A stretch of DNA of 64,000 nucleotides from Coffea arabica (taxonomy: Eukaryota; Streptophyta; Magnoliopsida; Gentianales; Rubiaceae), in contig NC_092312.1 in NCBI RefSeq assembly GCF_036785885.1, positions 14,898,001 to 14,962,000 on the forward strand, given 5' to 3'. Shown piece by piece: positions 46,306 through 56,980 of the stretch (position 1 is its first letter; each line of letters starts with the position of its first letter). The translations under genes and the position numbers were made by a program. The notes under the pieces are model-generated. The model did no database searches and was not told the DNA's origin. It worked only from the letters and a program-made list of their open reading frames with translations.

Positions 46306-47511
46306 ATGCCAAGGGGAAGAAGAGCGATACTTTCATCTTCTAGTGGTGATGAGAGGGTGGCTAATGAGGAAATGGAAGTATCCGAGGATGAGAATTCACC
46401 TTCTCCTCCACCAGTGAGACGACAACTTGGTGAGGGCACCTCTCGTGGAGCGGGAAGATCTGTGTTTGACAGTGCAAGGTTCACTAATCGGAGGAATCAA
46501 GAATGGCATGAGGAGCATGCTAACTTGGAGTTCCTGTTTGAGATGCATGTCAACCCAACAGTTGAGATGATGTATAACATCTCAGAGGCTTTTGCTCAGC
46601 AGGGATGGGCGCCGATTCTCACCCTACCAAACCATTACTACCCCGACTTGGTGCGCGAGTTTTACGCTAACATTGAGAGTAAGGCGCGTCATAGTGGAGA
46701 AATAGTTGAGTCCTGGGTACGTGGAAGACGAATCACCTTGTCATGTCAAGATTTGGCCGCTATTTTGGGGTGTATGGATGACGGCCGTCCAGTAGATTTG
46801 AAGAAGGAGTTTGTTCCCCCGAATAGGAGGTGGGATCCCTCGCTGGCCATGGCCAGGTTTGGTCTTGAGTACCAACCTTTTCGCTCTACAAGGAAGGAGA
46901 CCATTTTGGAGAATGTCTTCGAACCTCGTCATCGGCTTATCATTTACATGATGGCTCACAATGTCATCCCAAAGAAGACGGGGCACACGGAGGTTCGCAA
47001 GAGCGATATTTACTTCCTTGATTACATGTTCCATAACCGAACTTCCCCGTATGCTCGAATTTCATTGCCGACCATCATCATCAGCCACATTAGGTCTACG
47101 GCGAGGCGTAAGACAACTTCCTTTAAACTTTCATTTCCTCGTCTACTGACTTTAATCTTCCCCCATTTTGAGGTTCGCTTGGAAGGCATGAGGCGGGAGA
47201 ATGTTCCTCCACGAGCTGAAATGACTCTTACTACTCTTCGTCGGCTTGGTATTGGCACGGGGGACATTCCACGCCCTGTTCAGGAGCAGAGACAGAAGGC
47301 TAGATATGGTCGCGAGGAAGCTGGACCATCTACTGCAGCACCACCTCCTCCTCCGTCACAAACCAATTGGCAGCGGCTTTTCGGCCGCTTGGATGACATC
47401 GACCATCATTTAGCCCGACTAGATACTCGCCTGGACCGCATTGAACATCATCTAGGCTTACATCCACCTCCCGTCGATAATGATGAAGATGACAATGAAG
47501 AGGATGATTGA
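46306..47511 (+). CDS. third ORF of C (env-position protein), intact
   Basis: 401 residues from MPRGRRAILSSS; I prefer this ATG over upstream in-frame codons because it follows the predicted splice acceptor. Acidic/Ser N-terminus, a central globular part with REFYANIE, WVRGRRITLS, LAAILGCMDDGRP and KSDIYFLDYM, a Pro-rich linker, a coiled-coil-like stretch (LDDIDHHLARLDTRLDRIEH) and an acidic tail. Matches the plant retrotransposon third-ORF family; diverged from B and D but with the same block order. No signal peptide, no transmembrane helix and no furin-like site, so an envelope function is not supported by the sequence. Function unknown. Confidence 0.8.
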   Translation: MPRGRRAILSSSSGDERVANEEMEVSEDENSPSPPPVRRQLGEGTSRGAGRSVFDSARFTNRRNQEWHEEHANLEFLFEMHVNPTVEMMYNISEAFAQQGWAPILTLPNHYYPDLVREFYANIESKARHSGEIVESWVRGRRITLSCQDLAAILGCMDDGRPVDLKKEFVPPNRRWDPSLAMARFGLEYQPFRSTRKETILENVFEPRHRLIIYMMAHNVIPKKTGHTEVRKSDIYFLDYMFHNRTSPYARISLPTIIISHIRSTARRKTTSFKLSFPRLLTLIFPHFEVRLEGMRRENVPPRAEMTLTTLRRLGIGTGDIPRPVQEQRQKARYGREEAGPSTAAPPPPPSQTNWQRLFGRLDDIDHHLARLDTRLDRIEHHLGLHPPPVDNDEDDNEEDD

Positions 47512-47755
47512 GGCTGCCCTTTGGCTGGCTTTTCTTTTGTTTGCTTGTTTGTGTGTTATTTTTATCTTTTGTTTGAAAAATGTTAACTTACATTCCTTAT
47601 TTTGAATATTGGAACTTGTGGCAGTAACTAGTAGGTCGTTGACTGTAGATGGTTGAGCGGTCGATGGCTCATGATTCAAGGCTTCACTGGACCGCAGCCA
47701 TATCACTTGGGGAGTCACTTGTTCCTTTTTTTTGTTTCTTTTCTTTTCTTTCCCT

Positions 47756-47794
47756 ACACATTGAGGACAATGTGTATTCTAAGTATGGGGGAAG
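47756..47794 (+). promoter_or_regulatory. internal hairpin-PPT module of C
   Basis: ACACATTG-AGGA-CAATGTGT (47756-47775), five bases, then AAGTATGGGGGAAG. Perfect 8-bp stem. Confidence 0.7.
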
Positions 47795-48279
47795 AAATGT
47801 GTGGTACTTGTGATTTTAGTTGTGTTCGATATAATTCTTGTGCTTAAATTGTGTTTCTTGTGGTTGCTGGCAGGGAGATTTAGTTCACTTTTAAGGGGAG
47901 ACTCTGTCAAAATTTTTCCAAAACCTTATACATATATAGGTTATTAACTATAATAAATAAATAAAATTTTGTCACTTATCCTTTTGAAATAAAAATATGT
48001 GATTTTGATACTTCTTTTCTCATGAAATTTGGAAATGATTTTTATGTGATTATAATTTTTTCATCTATAGGAAAGTATATCTAGTAAAGTGGAGAAAATT
48101 ATGCCTACATTTTGTATATTTGATGAAAATTCTTCTTTTTATCTAATTTTATAAGATAAGAAATTAATATGGTTAATAAGTGTCATACTCTTCTCATGAT
48201 TACTCTTAGAGGGAATTTTATTATATATATATATTAAAAAAAAAGAAGGGTTATTCTACTCCAATGATTCTCGTACCAA

Positions 48280-48420
48280 GTAACCGGGGGTTGGCATCTA
48301 CAAATGTCGACATTCGCGTAAAAAGGTACTTGAATTAAGAGGATGCAAAGCAACTTGAGTATGTGAAATGTTGAGTAACCGGGGATCTGCATCTAAAAAT
48401 GTCGATCTTCGCGTAAAAAG
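48280..48420 (+). promoter_or_regulatory. paired GTAACCGGG/CUAAAA hairpins, C copy
   Basis: Unit 1: GTTGGCAT-CTACAA-ATGTCGAC. Unit 2: GATCTGCAT-CTAAAA-ATGTCGATC with one mismatch. Both are followed by TTCGCGTAAAAAGG. Confidence 0.6.
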
Positions 48421-48770
48421 GTATTTTTCACAACTTAAGTAGTATTTAACTCTTAAAATATATATAAAAAAAAAGAAGAAAATAAAAGAAACTAAATCCC
48501 TCTTTAAGAAAAAAGAAGTTAATCATGAGATTAGTTAGCATCTTTATTGACTATATGAGTTGCTTGCTTGAAAAATTGGGTAAAAATGAGAAATGGAGTT
48601 AAATTAGTAAAATTATGGTATACTTGGCTCTTCTTTGCTTGATATTATGAGTACTTGAGGTTAATTGAAAGATCACATAAGGGTTATTTACCTTGATTCA
48701 AGGAAATGGAGTTGAAATACTACATATGTTTATTTTCAATTTTTGGATCATTGTTGGTTTTATATTTCAT

Positions 48771-48810
48771 ATTGCTTGAGGACAAGCAATGATTCAAGTG
48801 TGGGGGTATT
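48771..48810 (+). promoter_or_regulatory. terminal PPT and hairpin of C
   Basis: ATTGCTTG-AGGA-CAAGCAAT (48771-48790), GATTC, AAGTGTGGGGGTATT, then the LTR. Confidence 0.75.
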
Positions 48811-50729
48811 TGATAAGAGTTTATTTTACGTATTTTTAAGTGCATTTTATTAGTTAATTTTGAGTTGATTATCTAGTTTTATACATAAAATAAAGAGGTT
48901 TTTGGTAAAATTATATATTTTTGGTAAAAGTGGATAATATTGCATTTTTAGTGATTTTTATGATAAAAACTTCATTTTTATGCAGGAATGATGATTCAAT
49001 CACCAAAGGATGTCAAATGAGATGAAAAATAGAAAGTTGGTGATGAATTCAAGTGGTAACAAGAAGAATGAAGTGAAAAACGTTCAAGTGAGGAAATGCA
49101 AGACAAATCAGTTTTGACACTTTTCAGTATTTCGACTATATCTGGAGCTACACTGATCAGATTGAGGTGATCTTTATACCATTTTAAAGCTAAGAAAGAG
49201 ACCTACAATTCGTATGAAGACATCGAAATCCAATTCTGCCATTTTCATGGACAAAACGTCGGAATACAGAAGCTGCACTCTGTGGTCGAAACTGGAAACA
49301 AAGGTTTGACCAGGTGATAGTATTTCGACCATATCTCAGGCTGCACAACTCCGATATGGATGATTTTTAAAGTATTGGAAAGCTAACTCAAAGGGTTACA
49401 ACTTTGGTGTTTTGCACAAAAGCCAGTTCGGCCTTTATGATAGAGAAAATCGCAGATGAAGTAAGGCCAAAGTGAATACGCGAGTACACAAAACGTGACT
49501 TGTAACCGCGTTTTGTGTAGGCGCGTTTTCTGGCCGTAATTCTGCAATTTGCTCAGTCAATTCTCTTATGTTCAAACTACTTTCCAGCTACAATCTGCAA
49601 GAGAATTCGGTGCACATGTCTCAGAAGACAAAAGGGCAATAAAGATGGCTTATTTTCAAGTCAAAAATATTGGTTTTTGACTATGCTAACAAAGTGGAGA
49701 TTTGGGAATCAAAGGTTAGAATTTGACTTGGAAAAATAGAGCCTTTGAGTAGTTTTTATGCTAAGACATTGAGAGAGGTCTGGAGAGCCATACGTAGCTT
49801 AGCTTCTTACAGAAAAACATATTCTCTCTAGCTAGGTACTTGCAAGGGGCAATTGAGGTTTCATCTTGTAATCATCTAAGTTCAAGACAAAGGAGATTTT
49901 TGGAAGGCTTCACCATATCTTGGCTAAGACTTTCTTTACTCTTTTTGTATTTGTAATTCATGATGATTTGCATTAATGAAGTTCTGAGTGTTTCATCATT
50001 CATGAGTAGCTAATTTCCTTAATCTAGGGAGTAGATGAAGCTTATGGTCAAGTGATATGAAGTGATTGTGATTTATACTTGTTATATCTTGTATATATTA
50101 ACCTATCTACTTGTGTATGTTGGATTACTTGTTGTTGTTTGATCACCAATAGCAGGTTTGTAGTTGTTTTTACTCATTGAGAAATGGTAAAAATAATGGA
50201 ATGACATAAGTAGAGCTTGAGTAGTATATTCATGAGAATAGAAATACATTCAAGTGGATGAAATCTACATTTCCTGTGTGCACAAAACAGAATTAGTATT
50301 TACCAAGAGATTAGGGAAAACTAATCTGTTTTAACCCATTATTATCATGAGAATGTGATTTTGGTATTATTGGAAATGAATCCTTGGTTAAACAAGAGTA
50401 GTAACAAGTGTTAAATTCATTCGTTTTAGATCTTTTGTATTATATGTGGAATCTACATCCCTAGATCTTAATACTTAGTGAATTCTACTCCTATTGTGAA
50501 TTGCATTTATCTAGCTAAGAATTTTTGTAGTTGAATTAAATTCTGAATTTTCTACTCAAATTTATTGTAAGTCTAAATAATAGAGTAAATTAGTATCTAA
50601 TAATTGTTCTAATTGCTCCTCGTGGGATCGACCCGATACATACCCAATACTACGCTTTTGGCCTGTATACTTGCAGAAAAAACGGGTATAATTCGGAATT
50701 AAACTTGCATTGACACAAAAATCCCGTCA
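48811..50729 (+). repeat. 3' LTR of C
   Basis: 1919 bp, same length as the 5' LTR; six substitutions counted. Confidence 0.95.
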
Positions 50730-50734
50730 AACTC
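50730..50734. repeat. target-site duplication of element C, right
   Basis: aactc. Confidence 0.95.
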
Positions 50735-52726
50735 CAACAGGTATGGAAACCAGCAAATGCAATAGCAAAGGAAACTCAGCAGAACAAAGCAAGAATGTCC
50801 AGTAGTAACCCAATCAAGAACAAAAAAAGAAGGATTTCAGCAGTTAAAGATGCCCAGTCAAGGCCTTCCCACTTCAAAAGTTGAAGCAAACAGTCAGAGG
50901 TCCTCCCAACAATGAAATTGTGCAAGATGAACCCCACAAAGTAAGTCAACCGGCACAGGATCTCAACTCAATATGCAATAGCAAAATTAACGCAAGCAAA
51001 GCCTCCGTAAAAACCCCAATAATTCCTCTAGCAATAAAAGCAAACTAGACCTCAGCACAGTGACCCACGACTGCAATATGTCAGCTCACCCCAAAAAATT
51101 TGAACAAATGGCTCCAGTTGGCCAAACAATTGCACAAGTTCATCCAATTCCAAAATAAGTAACAAATTCGAGTGGAAATACTATAACCAGTACCACTGTA
51201 CCAAGCCCCGTCCACAATCAGGGAAATTGCTAGAGCAGAGCAATGCAGTAGTAAAGCAATAGCACCTAATATGAACCCATATTGTCCCCAATACTCGAAC
51301 AAACCCCAACCGACCCCAGCAAGGGAACCAGGAAGCACAATCTCCCAATTCAATAGGCGATATCAGAATTAATTTAACCCAAAAACTAAGCAAAGAACCC
51401 ACGCAAATGACCCCGAACCAAGCAGACAAAACCCCCACATTGACAGGCAACTCACAGCTCACTAGTGGCCCCGAATCAATAACCAAGTGTAAAATTCCGA
51501 CAAGTTAAGTCTCAAACCCAAACAGTAGCTATTACTACCAAGGCGTGAGGGTTGACACTCAAATACCTCCACTGATGTTGGAAACAAGAAAGAGTAGCGG
51601 CGCTGCTAGTGGTGGCAGCGTCGACTTGGGGGAGCTGGCCGTTGACTTGAGAACTTGGGTTGCTCGCGAACAGGGGCGCATGGTGAAGGACAGGAGGCCG
51701 CGGCGGTGTAGGAGCTCTGGTGGCGTCACGAGCGATGGAAGGCGGCGGACGCGAGGGACCTGTGTTGGTGGATGTGGCTCGCGGCGCTGGACACGGCAAG
51801 GCAGAGGGCGGCGCGCGTGAATGGCAGGCGATGGAGCTACAGCAGCGGCGGCGGACGCGAGGCAGATCTGCTGGTTAGCGGCAGTCGATTGGTGGCTGCG
51901 GATCGAAGAGAGAGAGAGAGAGATCGCGGCGTGTGCGGAGCTGGCGGTGGCTGCGCTGCTCTCGATCGACGTGCGCAGAGGCGGCGCTGGGACTGAGGAG
52001 TGGCGGACAGAGGCGCGACGCGCGACGATGGCGGGCGGCTTGGCGTGCGACTCCAGCAACGATGGCGGCGGCTTGGGCTGGTCGAGCGTGCGGCGGCTGT
52101 GGCGTGCGCAGAGAGCAGGGGAGCAGCAGGGGAGAAAGAAAGAAAAGAGAAAGAAAGAAAGAAGAAGAAAGAAAGAAAAAGAAAGGAAAGAAAGAAAAGA
52201 AAAAGAAGGAAAAGAAAAAAGAAATTTTTTTTTTTTAAGGCTACGGTTTAGGGGAAAGATTTTTCTTCTTCTTGTTTTTTTTTATTTTTTATTTTTTTAA
52301 TTTTATTATTATTATTATTATTATATATTTTATATATTTTTTAAATGTTTTTTTTAATTATTTGAATAAATGAAATAATAATAAAAGTTTCTCTATATAT
52401 TTTTTTTTTATTTGAATCCTTACCTTTCCCGCGAACGTGACGCGGGCACGTCAAGAGGTCAAGAGAGCTCCCAGAGGGTAGGAGAGCTCCCAGAAGTATC
52501 AGAATTTCCTGATCGTGAGCGTCCTGCACATCACCACGCGGGCACGTCATGACTGAAGGGCACCTATAAATCAGCAAAAACGAAAACTGAAACCCAAAAT
52601 CAGTCGAATTCCAGGAGAACACTTCTAAACTACTACACGAAATTGAACAACCAACTAAAAGGAACAATTGGGTTGCCTCCCAATGAGCGCCTTTCTTTAA
52701 TGTCTTTGGCTAGACATGGTAAACTG
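50735..52726 (-). other. pol-ORF3 spacer of B
   Basis: Minus strand, from pol: twin hairpins (52716-52667), two hairpin motifs with core CGCGGGCACGTCA near 52434-52453 and 52532-52550, AT homopolymers, a CT-rich run (52215-52130), a CpG-rich island (about 52125-51545), then a T/G-rich intron-like stretch to the C insertion. The short ORFs, including a hydrophobic 90-residue one at 51353-51081, have no recognisable domain and I treat them as chance. Confidence 0.6.
52667..52716 (-). promoter_or_regulatory. twin hairpins after pol, element B copy
   Basis: Minus strand: TGTCT-AGCCAA-AGACA (52716-52701), ATTGGG-AGGCAA-CCCAAT (52684-52667), 11 nt after the pol stop. Confidence 0.65.
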
Positions 52727-55700
52727 TCAATGATTAGGACACGGTGGTGCGTCTAGCCTTATTGTCTCCACCTCTCTTCCTGAAAATCCTTCGTAATAAT
52801 ATTTGAGACGGTGTCCATTCACTACAAACTTGTTGTCTGTCTTAGCACTTCGGATTTCAACTGCACCATATGGGAAAACGTGAGTAACAATAAAAGGTCC
52901 AATCCAACGGGAACGTAGCTTACCTGGGAATAACTTGAGCCTGGATTGGTACAGGAGGACCTTCTGACCAACTTCAAATGTTTTTCTTGAAATTTGTTGG
53001 TCATGAAATGCCCGGCTTTTCTCCTTATAAATCAAGGCGTTTTCGTATGTTTCGTTCCGGATCTCCTCCAATTCTTGCAAATCCAGCTTCCGTTGAACAC
53101 CGGCCTCTTCTAGATTCATATTACATTGTTTTATCGCCCAAAAAGCCTTGTGTTCGAACTCCACTGGAAGGTGACACGGCTTCTCAAATACCAACATGTA
53201 CGGTGACATCCCTATAGGAGTCTTGTACGCCGTCCGATAGGCCCAGAGTGCGTCCTCCAACCTTTGGCTCCAATCTTTCCTATCAGGGCGCACCATTTTC
53301 TCTAAAATGGACTTAATCTCCCGATTCGACACCTCCGCTTGACCGTTGGTCTGAGGGTGGTATGACGTTGAGACCCTGTGGAGTACACCATACTTGCGAA
53401 ACAACGCAGCTATGGTTTTGTTGCAAAAGTGCGTTCCCCTATCGCTGACAATGGGTCTAGGCATTCCAAATCGCACAAAAATATTAGACCTGATAAAATC
53501 TGCAACTACTTTCGAGTCATTAGTTCGAGTGGCCTTAGCCTCCACCCATTTAGACACATAATCAACTGCCAGCAAAATATATAAAAAACCAAATGAAGTA
53601 GGAAAAGGCCCCATGAAATCTATACCCCATACATCAAAAATTTCAACAAAAATCAACGGGACTTGGGGCATTTGATCTCTACGGGCTATATTACCTACCC
53701 TTTGACAGCGATCACATGACTTGCAAAACACATAGGCATCCTTAAACAATGAAGGCTAATAAAATCCACTTTCTAAAACCTTATGAGCAGTTCTCTTAGG
53801 TCCAAAATGACCTCCACAGGCAAAAGTATGACAAAAAACTAAAATTGATTGAAACTCCACTTCACTTACACATCTCCTCATTATTTGGTCGGCACATCCC
53901 TTCCATAGGTACGGGTCGTCCCAGATGAAATATTTGGCGTCACTCTTCAATTTATCCTTCTTCGATTTTGGCCAACCTGCAGGAAAATCACCCGTTACTA
54001 GATAATTGACCAAATCAGCATACCAAGGCAATTGAGAATTTAAGGAAAATAAATGCTCTTCAGGGAATGCATCCCTCAACGGCTCATTATCCTCCCCAAT
54101 TGGTATGCGACTTAAATGGTCTGCTACTAGATTTTCTGAACCTTTTTTGTCTCTTATCTCCAGGTCAAATTCCTGTAGGAGCAATATCCACCTGATGAGC
54201 CTCGGCTTTGCATCTTTCTTGGTCATTAGGTACCTTAATGCTACATGGTCAGAAAATACAATTAATTTAGCACCTAGCAAATATGATCTGAATTTTTCTA
54301 AAGCAAAAATAACTGCAAGAAGCTCCTTCTCAGTGGTGGAGTAATTCAACTGGGCTCCATTCAATGCTTGGGATGCATAATAGATGACGTGAGCTGCCTT
54401 CCCTACTCTTTGCCCCAATACAGCCCCTACGGCATGATCACTGGCATCGCACATAATCTCAAATGGCAGACTCCAGTCAGGGGGCTGGATAATTGGGGGT
54501 GAAGTCAACAATTCTTTCAACTTGTCGAAAGCCTTCTCACATTTGTCATTGAAGTCGAATGTCGCATCCTTTTGTAGGAGCTGGAACAATGGGGCTCCAA
54601 TTTTTGAAAAATCCTTGATGAACCTTCGATAAAAACTTGCATGTCCAAGAAAAGAACGCACCTCTCGCACACTCGCGGGATAAGGTAATGCAGAAATAAT
54701 GTCTACTTTAGCCTTGTCAACTTCTATGCCCTTAGATGACACAATATGACCCAGGACTATCCCATACTCAACCATAAAATGACATTTTTCCCAATTAAGC
54801 ACAAGATTAGTCTCTATACACCTTATCAGGATCAATTTCAGGTTATCTAGACATGTATCAAAACTATCACCATACACACTGAAATCATCCATAAAAACTT
54901 CAATAATTTTCTCCACGTATTCAGAAAAAATACTTACCATACACCTCTGGAATGTTGCAGGTGCATTGCACAACCCAAATGGCATTCGTCTATAAGCAAA
55001 GGTCCCGAACGGGCACGTGAAGGTTGTCTTCTCTTGATCCTCTGGGGCAATTGCTATCTGAAAGTATCCTGAAAATCCATCCAAAAAGCAATAATAAGCT
55101 CTACCAGCTAAACGTTCAACCATTTGGTCAATGAAAGGGAGAGGGAAATGGTCCTTTTTAGTGACGGCGTTTAGCCTACGGTAGTCTATACACTGCCTCC
55201 ATCCCGTGGGTTTGCGCACTGGCACGAGCTCACCCGTTTGGTTGGCTTCTACCGTTACTCCTGCCTTCTTTGGGATTACCTGGACCGGACTCACCCAAGA
55301 GCTATCAGATATTGCAAAGATGATCCCCACATCTAGCAATTTTAGAATCTCTTTCTTTACAACTTCCATCATGAGGGGATTGAGCCTTCTTTGAGCCTGC
55401 CTAACAGGTTTGACATCGTCTTCTAGCCTAATCCGATGCATACAGATGGCCGGGCTGATCCCCTTAATGTCTGCAATTGTCCAACCTATCGCCTCTTTAT
55501 GCTCTCTAAGGACCCGGATCAGTTTCTCCTCCTGGATTTTTGACAGTGCCGATGAGATAATCACCGGAAGTGTCTCATTATCACCTAGATATGCATATTT
55601 CAGGTGTTCTGGTAGAGGTTTCAAGTCCAGTACAGGTGCCTGCACCACAGATGGCAATACCCTCTGGTGAGGCTCGGGAGTAAAAATAGGTAAGACTTCA

Positions 55701-56926
55701 TACCTTTTCGTGGTGGTCTGCAACGAGTGTAATGCACCGATTGTGCATTTTAAATCCTCACTCCACTCCACCTAAGGAGTTGTCTCCAACTCGAGGTGCT
55801 TGGTTAAAGCCACCTCCAGCTCATCCCTGCCATCAGTTTCAAACACTTCCTGCACTATAGGGTCAATAGCACTCACAGAAAAAACTGAGCTAAAGTTGGA
55901 GTTCGAGGGGTACTTCACAGTATCAAAAATATTAAAATGCACAATTTCCCCATCAAACTCCATGGACAAGGTACCCTTATTAACATCAATTTTCGTCTGT
56001 GCTGTGCTCATAAAAGGTCTACCCAATAACAAAGGTGAGAGATCAGGGGAGTGATCATCATCCATATCAAGTACATAAAAGTCAGCTGGAAACACCAAAT
56101 CATTAACTTTTACCAACACATCTTCAACCAACCCATCAGGATATGCATTAGTTCGGTCAGCTAATTGAATAATTATTCCAGTTTCTTTCAATGGACCTAA
56201 TTTTAGAGAAGCATAGATAGATTTAGGCATGACATTAATTGATGCTCCCAGATCCAACATGGCCCTTCTGATCACAGTATTACCTATCCTACAGGGAATA
56301 GTAAACATACCTGGATCCCCGCACTTCGGGGGAAGCTTTCTCTGCAGGACCGCGGACACATTTTCCCCAACAATAATCCTTTCATCCCCCCTCAATCGCC
56401 TTCGGTTGACACACAAGTCCCTCAGGAACTTGGCATATTTTGGTACTTGTTTGATGGCGTCTAAGAGGGGGATATTTATCTCAACCTTGCGAAAAACCTC
56501 CAAGATCTCCTTCTCCTTATCCTGTTTCTTCGATTTTTCCAACCTGCTAGGAAAAGGAGGCGGGTTAGTTTTAACTGTAATTATTGGGTCAGGAAGTACC
56601 TTTGGATCTGCACCATTGCTGTCCTCCCTTTCAAGCTCCTTTTTTATCTTCTCTTTATCCTTGTCCTTAGAAATCACAGGTTCAGGCCCCTGAATTTCTT
56701 TCCCACTCCTTAGGGTCATTGCGCTCACGTTCTTCGGATTCAACTCCGGTTGAGATGGCAGCTTCCCTTGGATCTGGGACTCCAAACGGTTCATTCTGGT
56801 GGCCATTTGACTTATCTGATTCCTTATATCCTGCATTTCGGAGTCCGTTCTTTGCTGATTTTGCATAATAGCTGCCTCCGTCCTTTGCTGATTTTGCGCC
56901 ATGGTTGTCATCACTTGTTTCAGCAT
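52727..56926 (-). pseudogene. pol: pol of B, two internal amber codons
   Basis: Single frame throughout: protease ([10 protein letters not shown]) in 56926-55772; RT (FMDDFSVYG), RNase H and integrase zinc finger in 55771-53756; integrase core (DFMGPF, SDRGTHF, QTNGQAE) and GPFIVTHVF block in 53749-52727. Stops TAG at 55772-55774 and TAG at 53756-53758, the latter where A has Trp (TGG to TAG). No frameshift seen. Close relative of A by shared motifs. Likely inactive through point mutation only. Confidence 0.9.
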
Positions 56927-56980
56927 CTCCTCCGTAGATGAACCAGATTGAGGGGACGGAGGTGGTCGGGGTTGGTATTG

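Larger units (their letters stand above)
47512..48770 (+). other. 3' untranslated region of C
   Basis: Holds the internal hairpin-PPT module (47756-47794) and the paired CUAAAA hairpins (48280-48420) among AT-rich sequence. No credible ORF. Confidence 0.6.
37214..50729 (+). mobile_element. element C: young, complete Athila-like Ty3/gypsy element
   Basis: 13.5 kb with two 1919-bp LTRs that differ at six positions by my count, a perfect tRNA-Asp PBS, gag, pol, ORF3, internal and terminal PPT modules and a 5-bp TSD. The only visible defect is one amber codon at the gag/pol border. It is clearly diverged from A, B and D in sequence but shares their plan. Confidence 0.95.

Noticed and set aside
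51081..51486. Two overlapping hydrophobic minus-strand ORFs (90 and 101 residues) that look membrane-spanning
   Set aside because: They lie in the T/G-rich, intron-like leader of B, overlap in different frames, and have no counterpart in A, C or D. Hydrophobicity follows from base composition.
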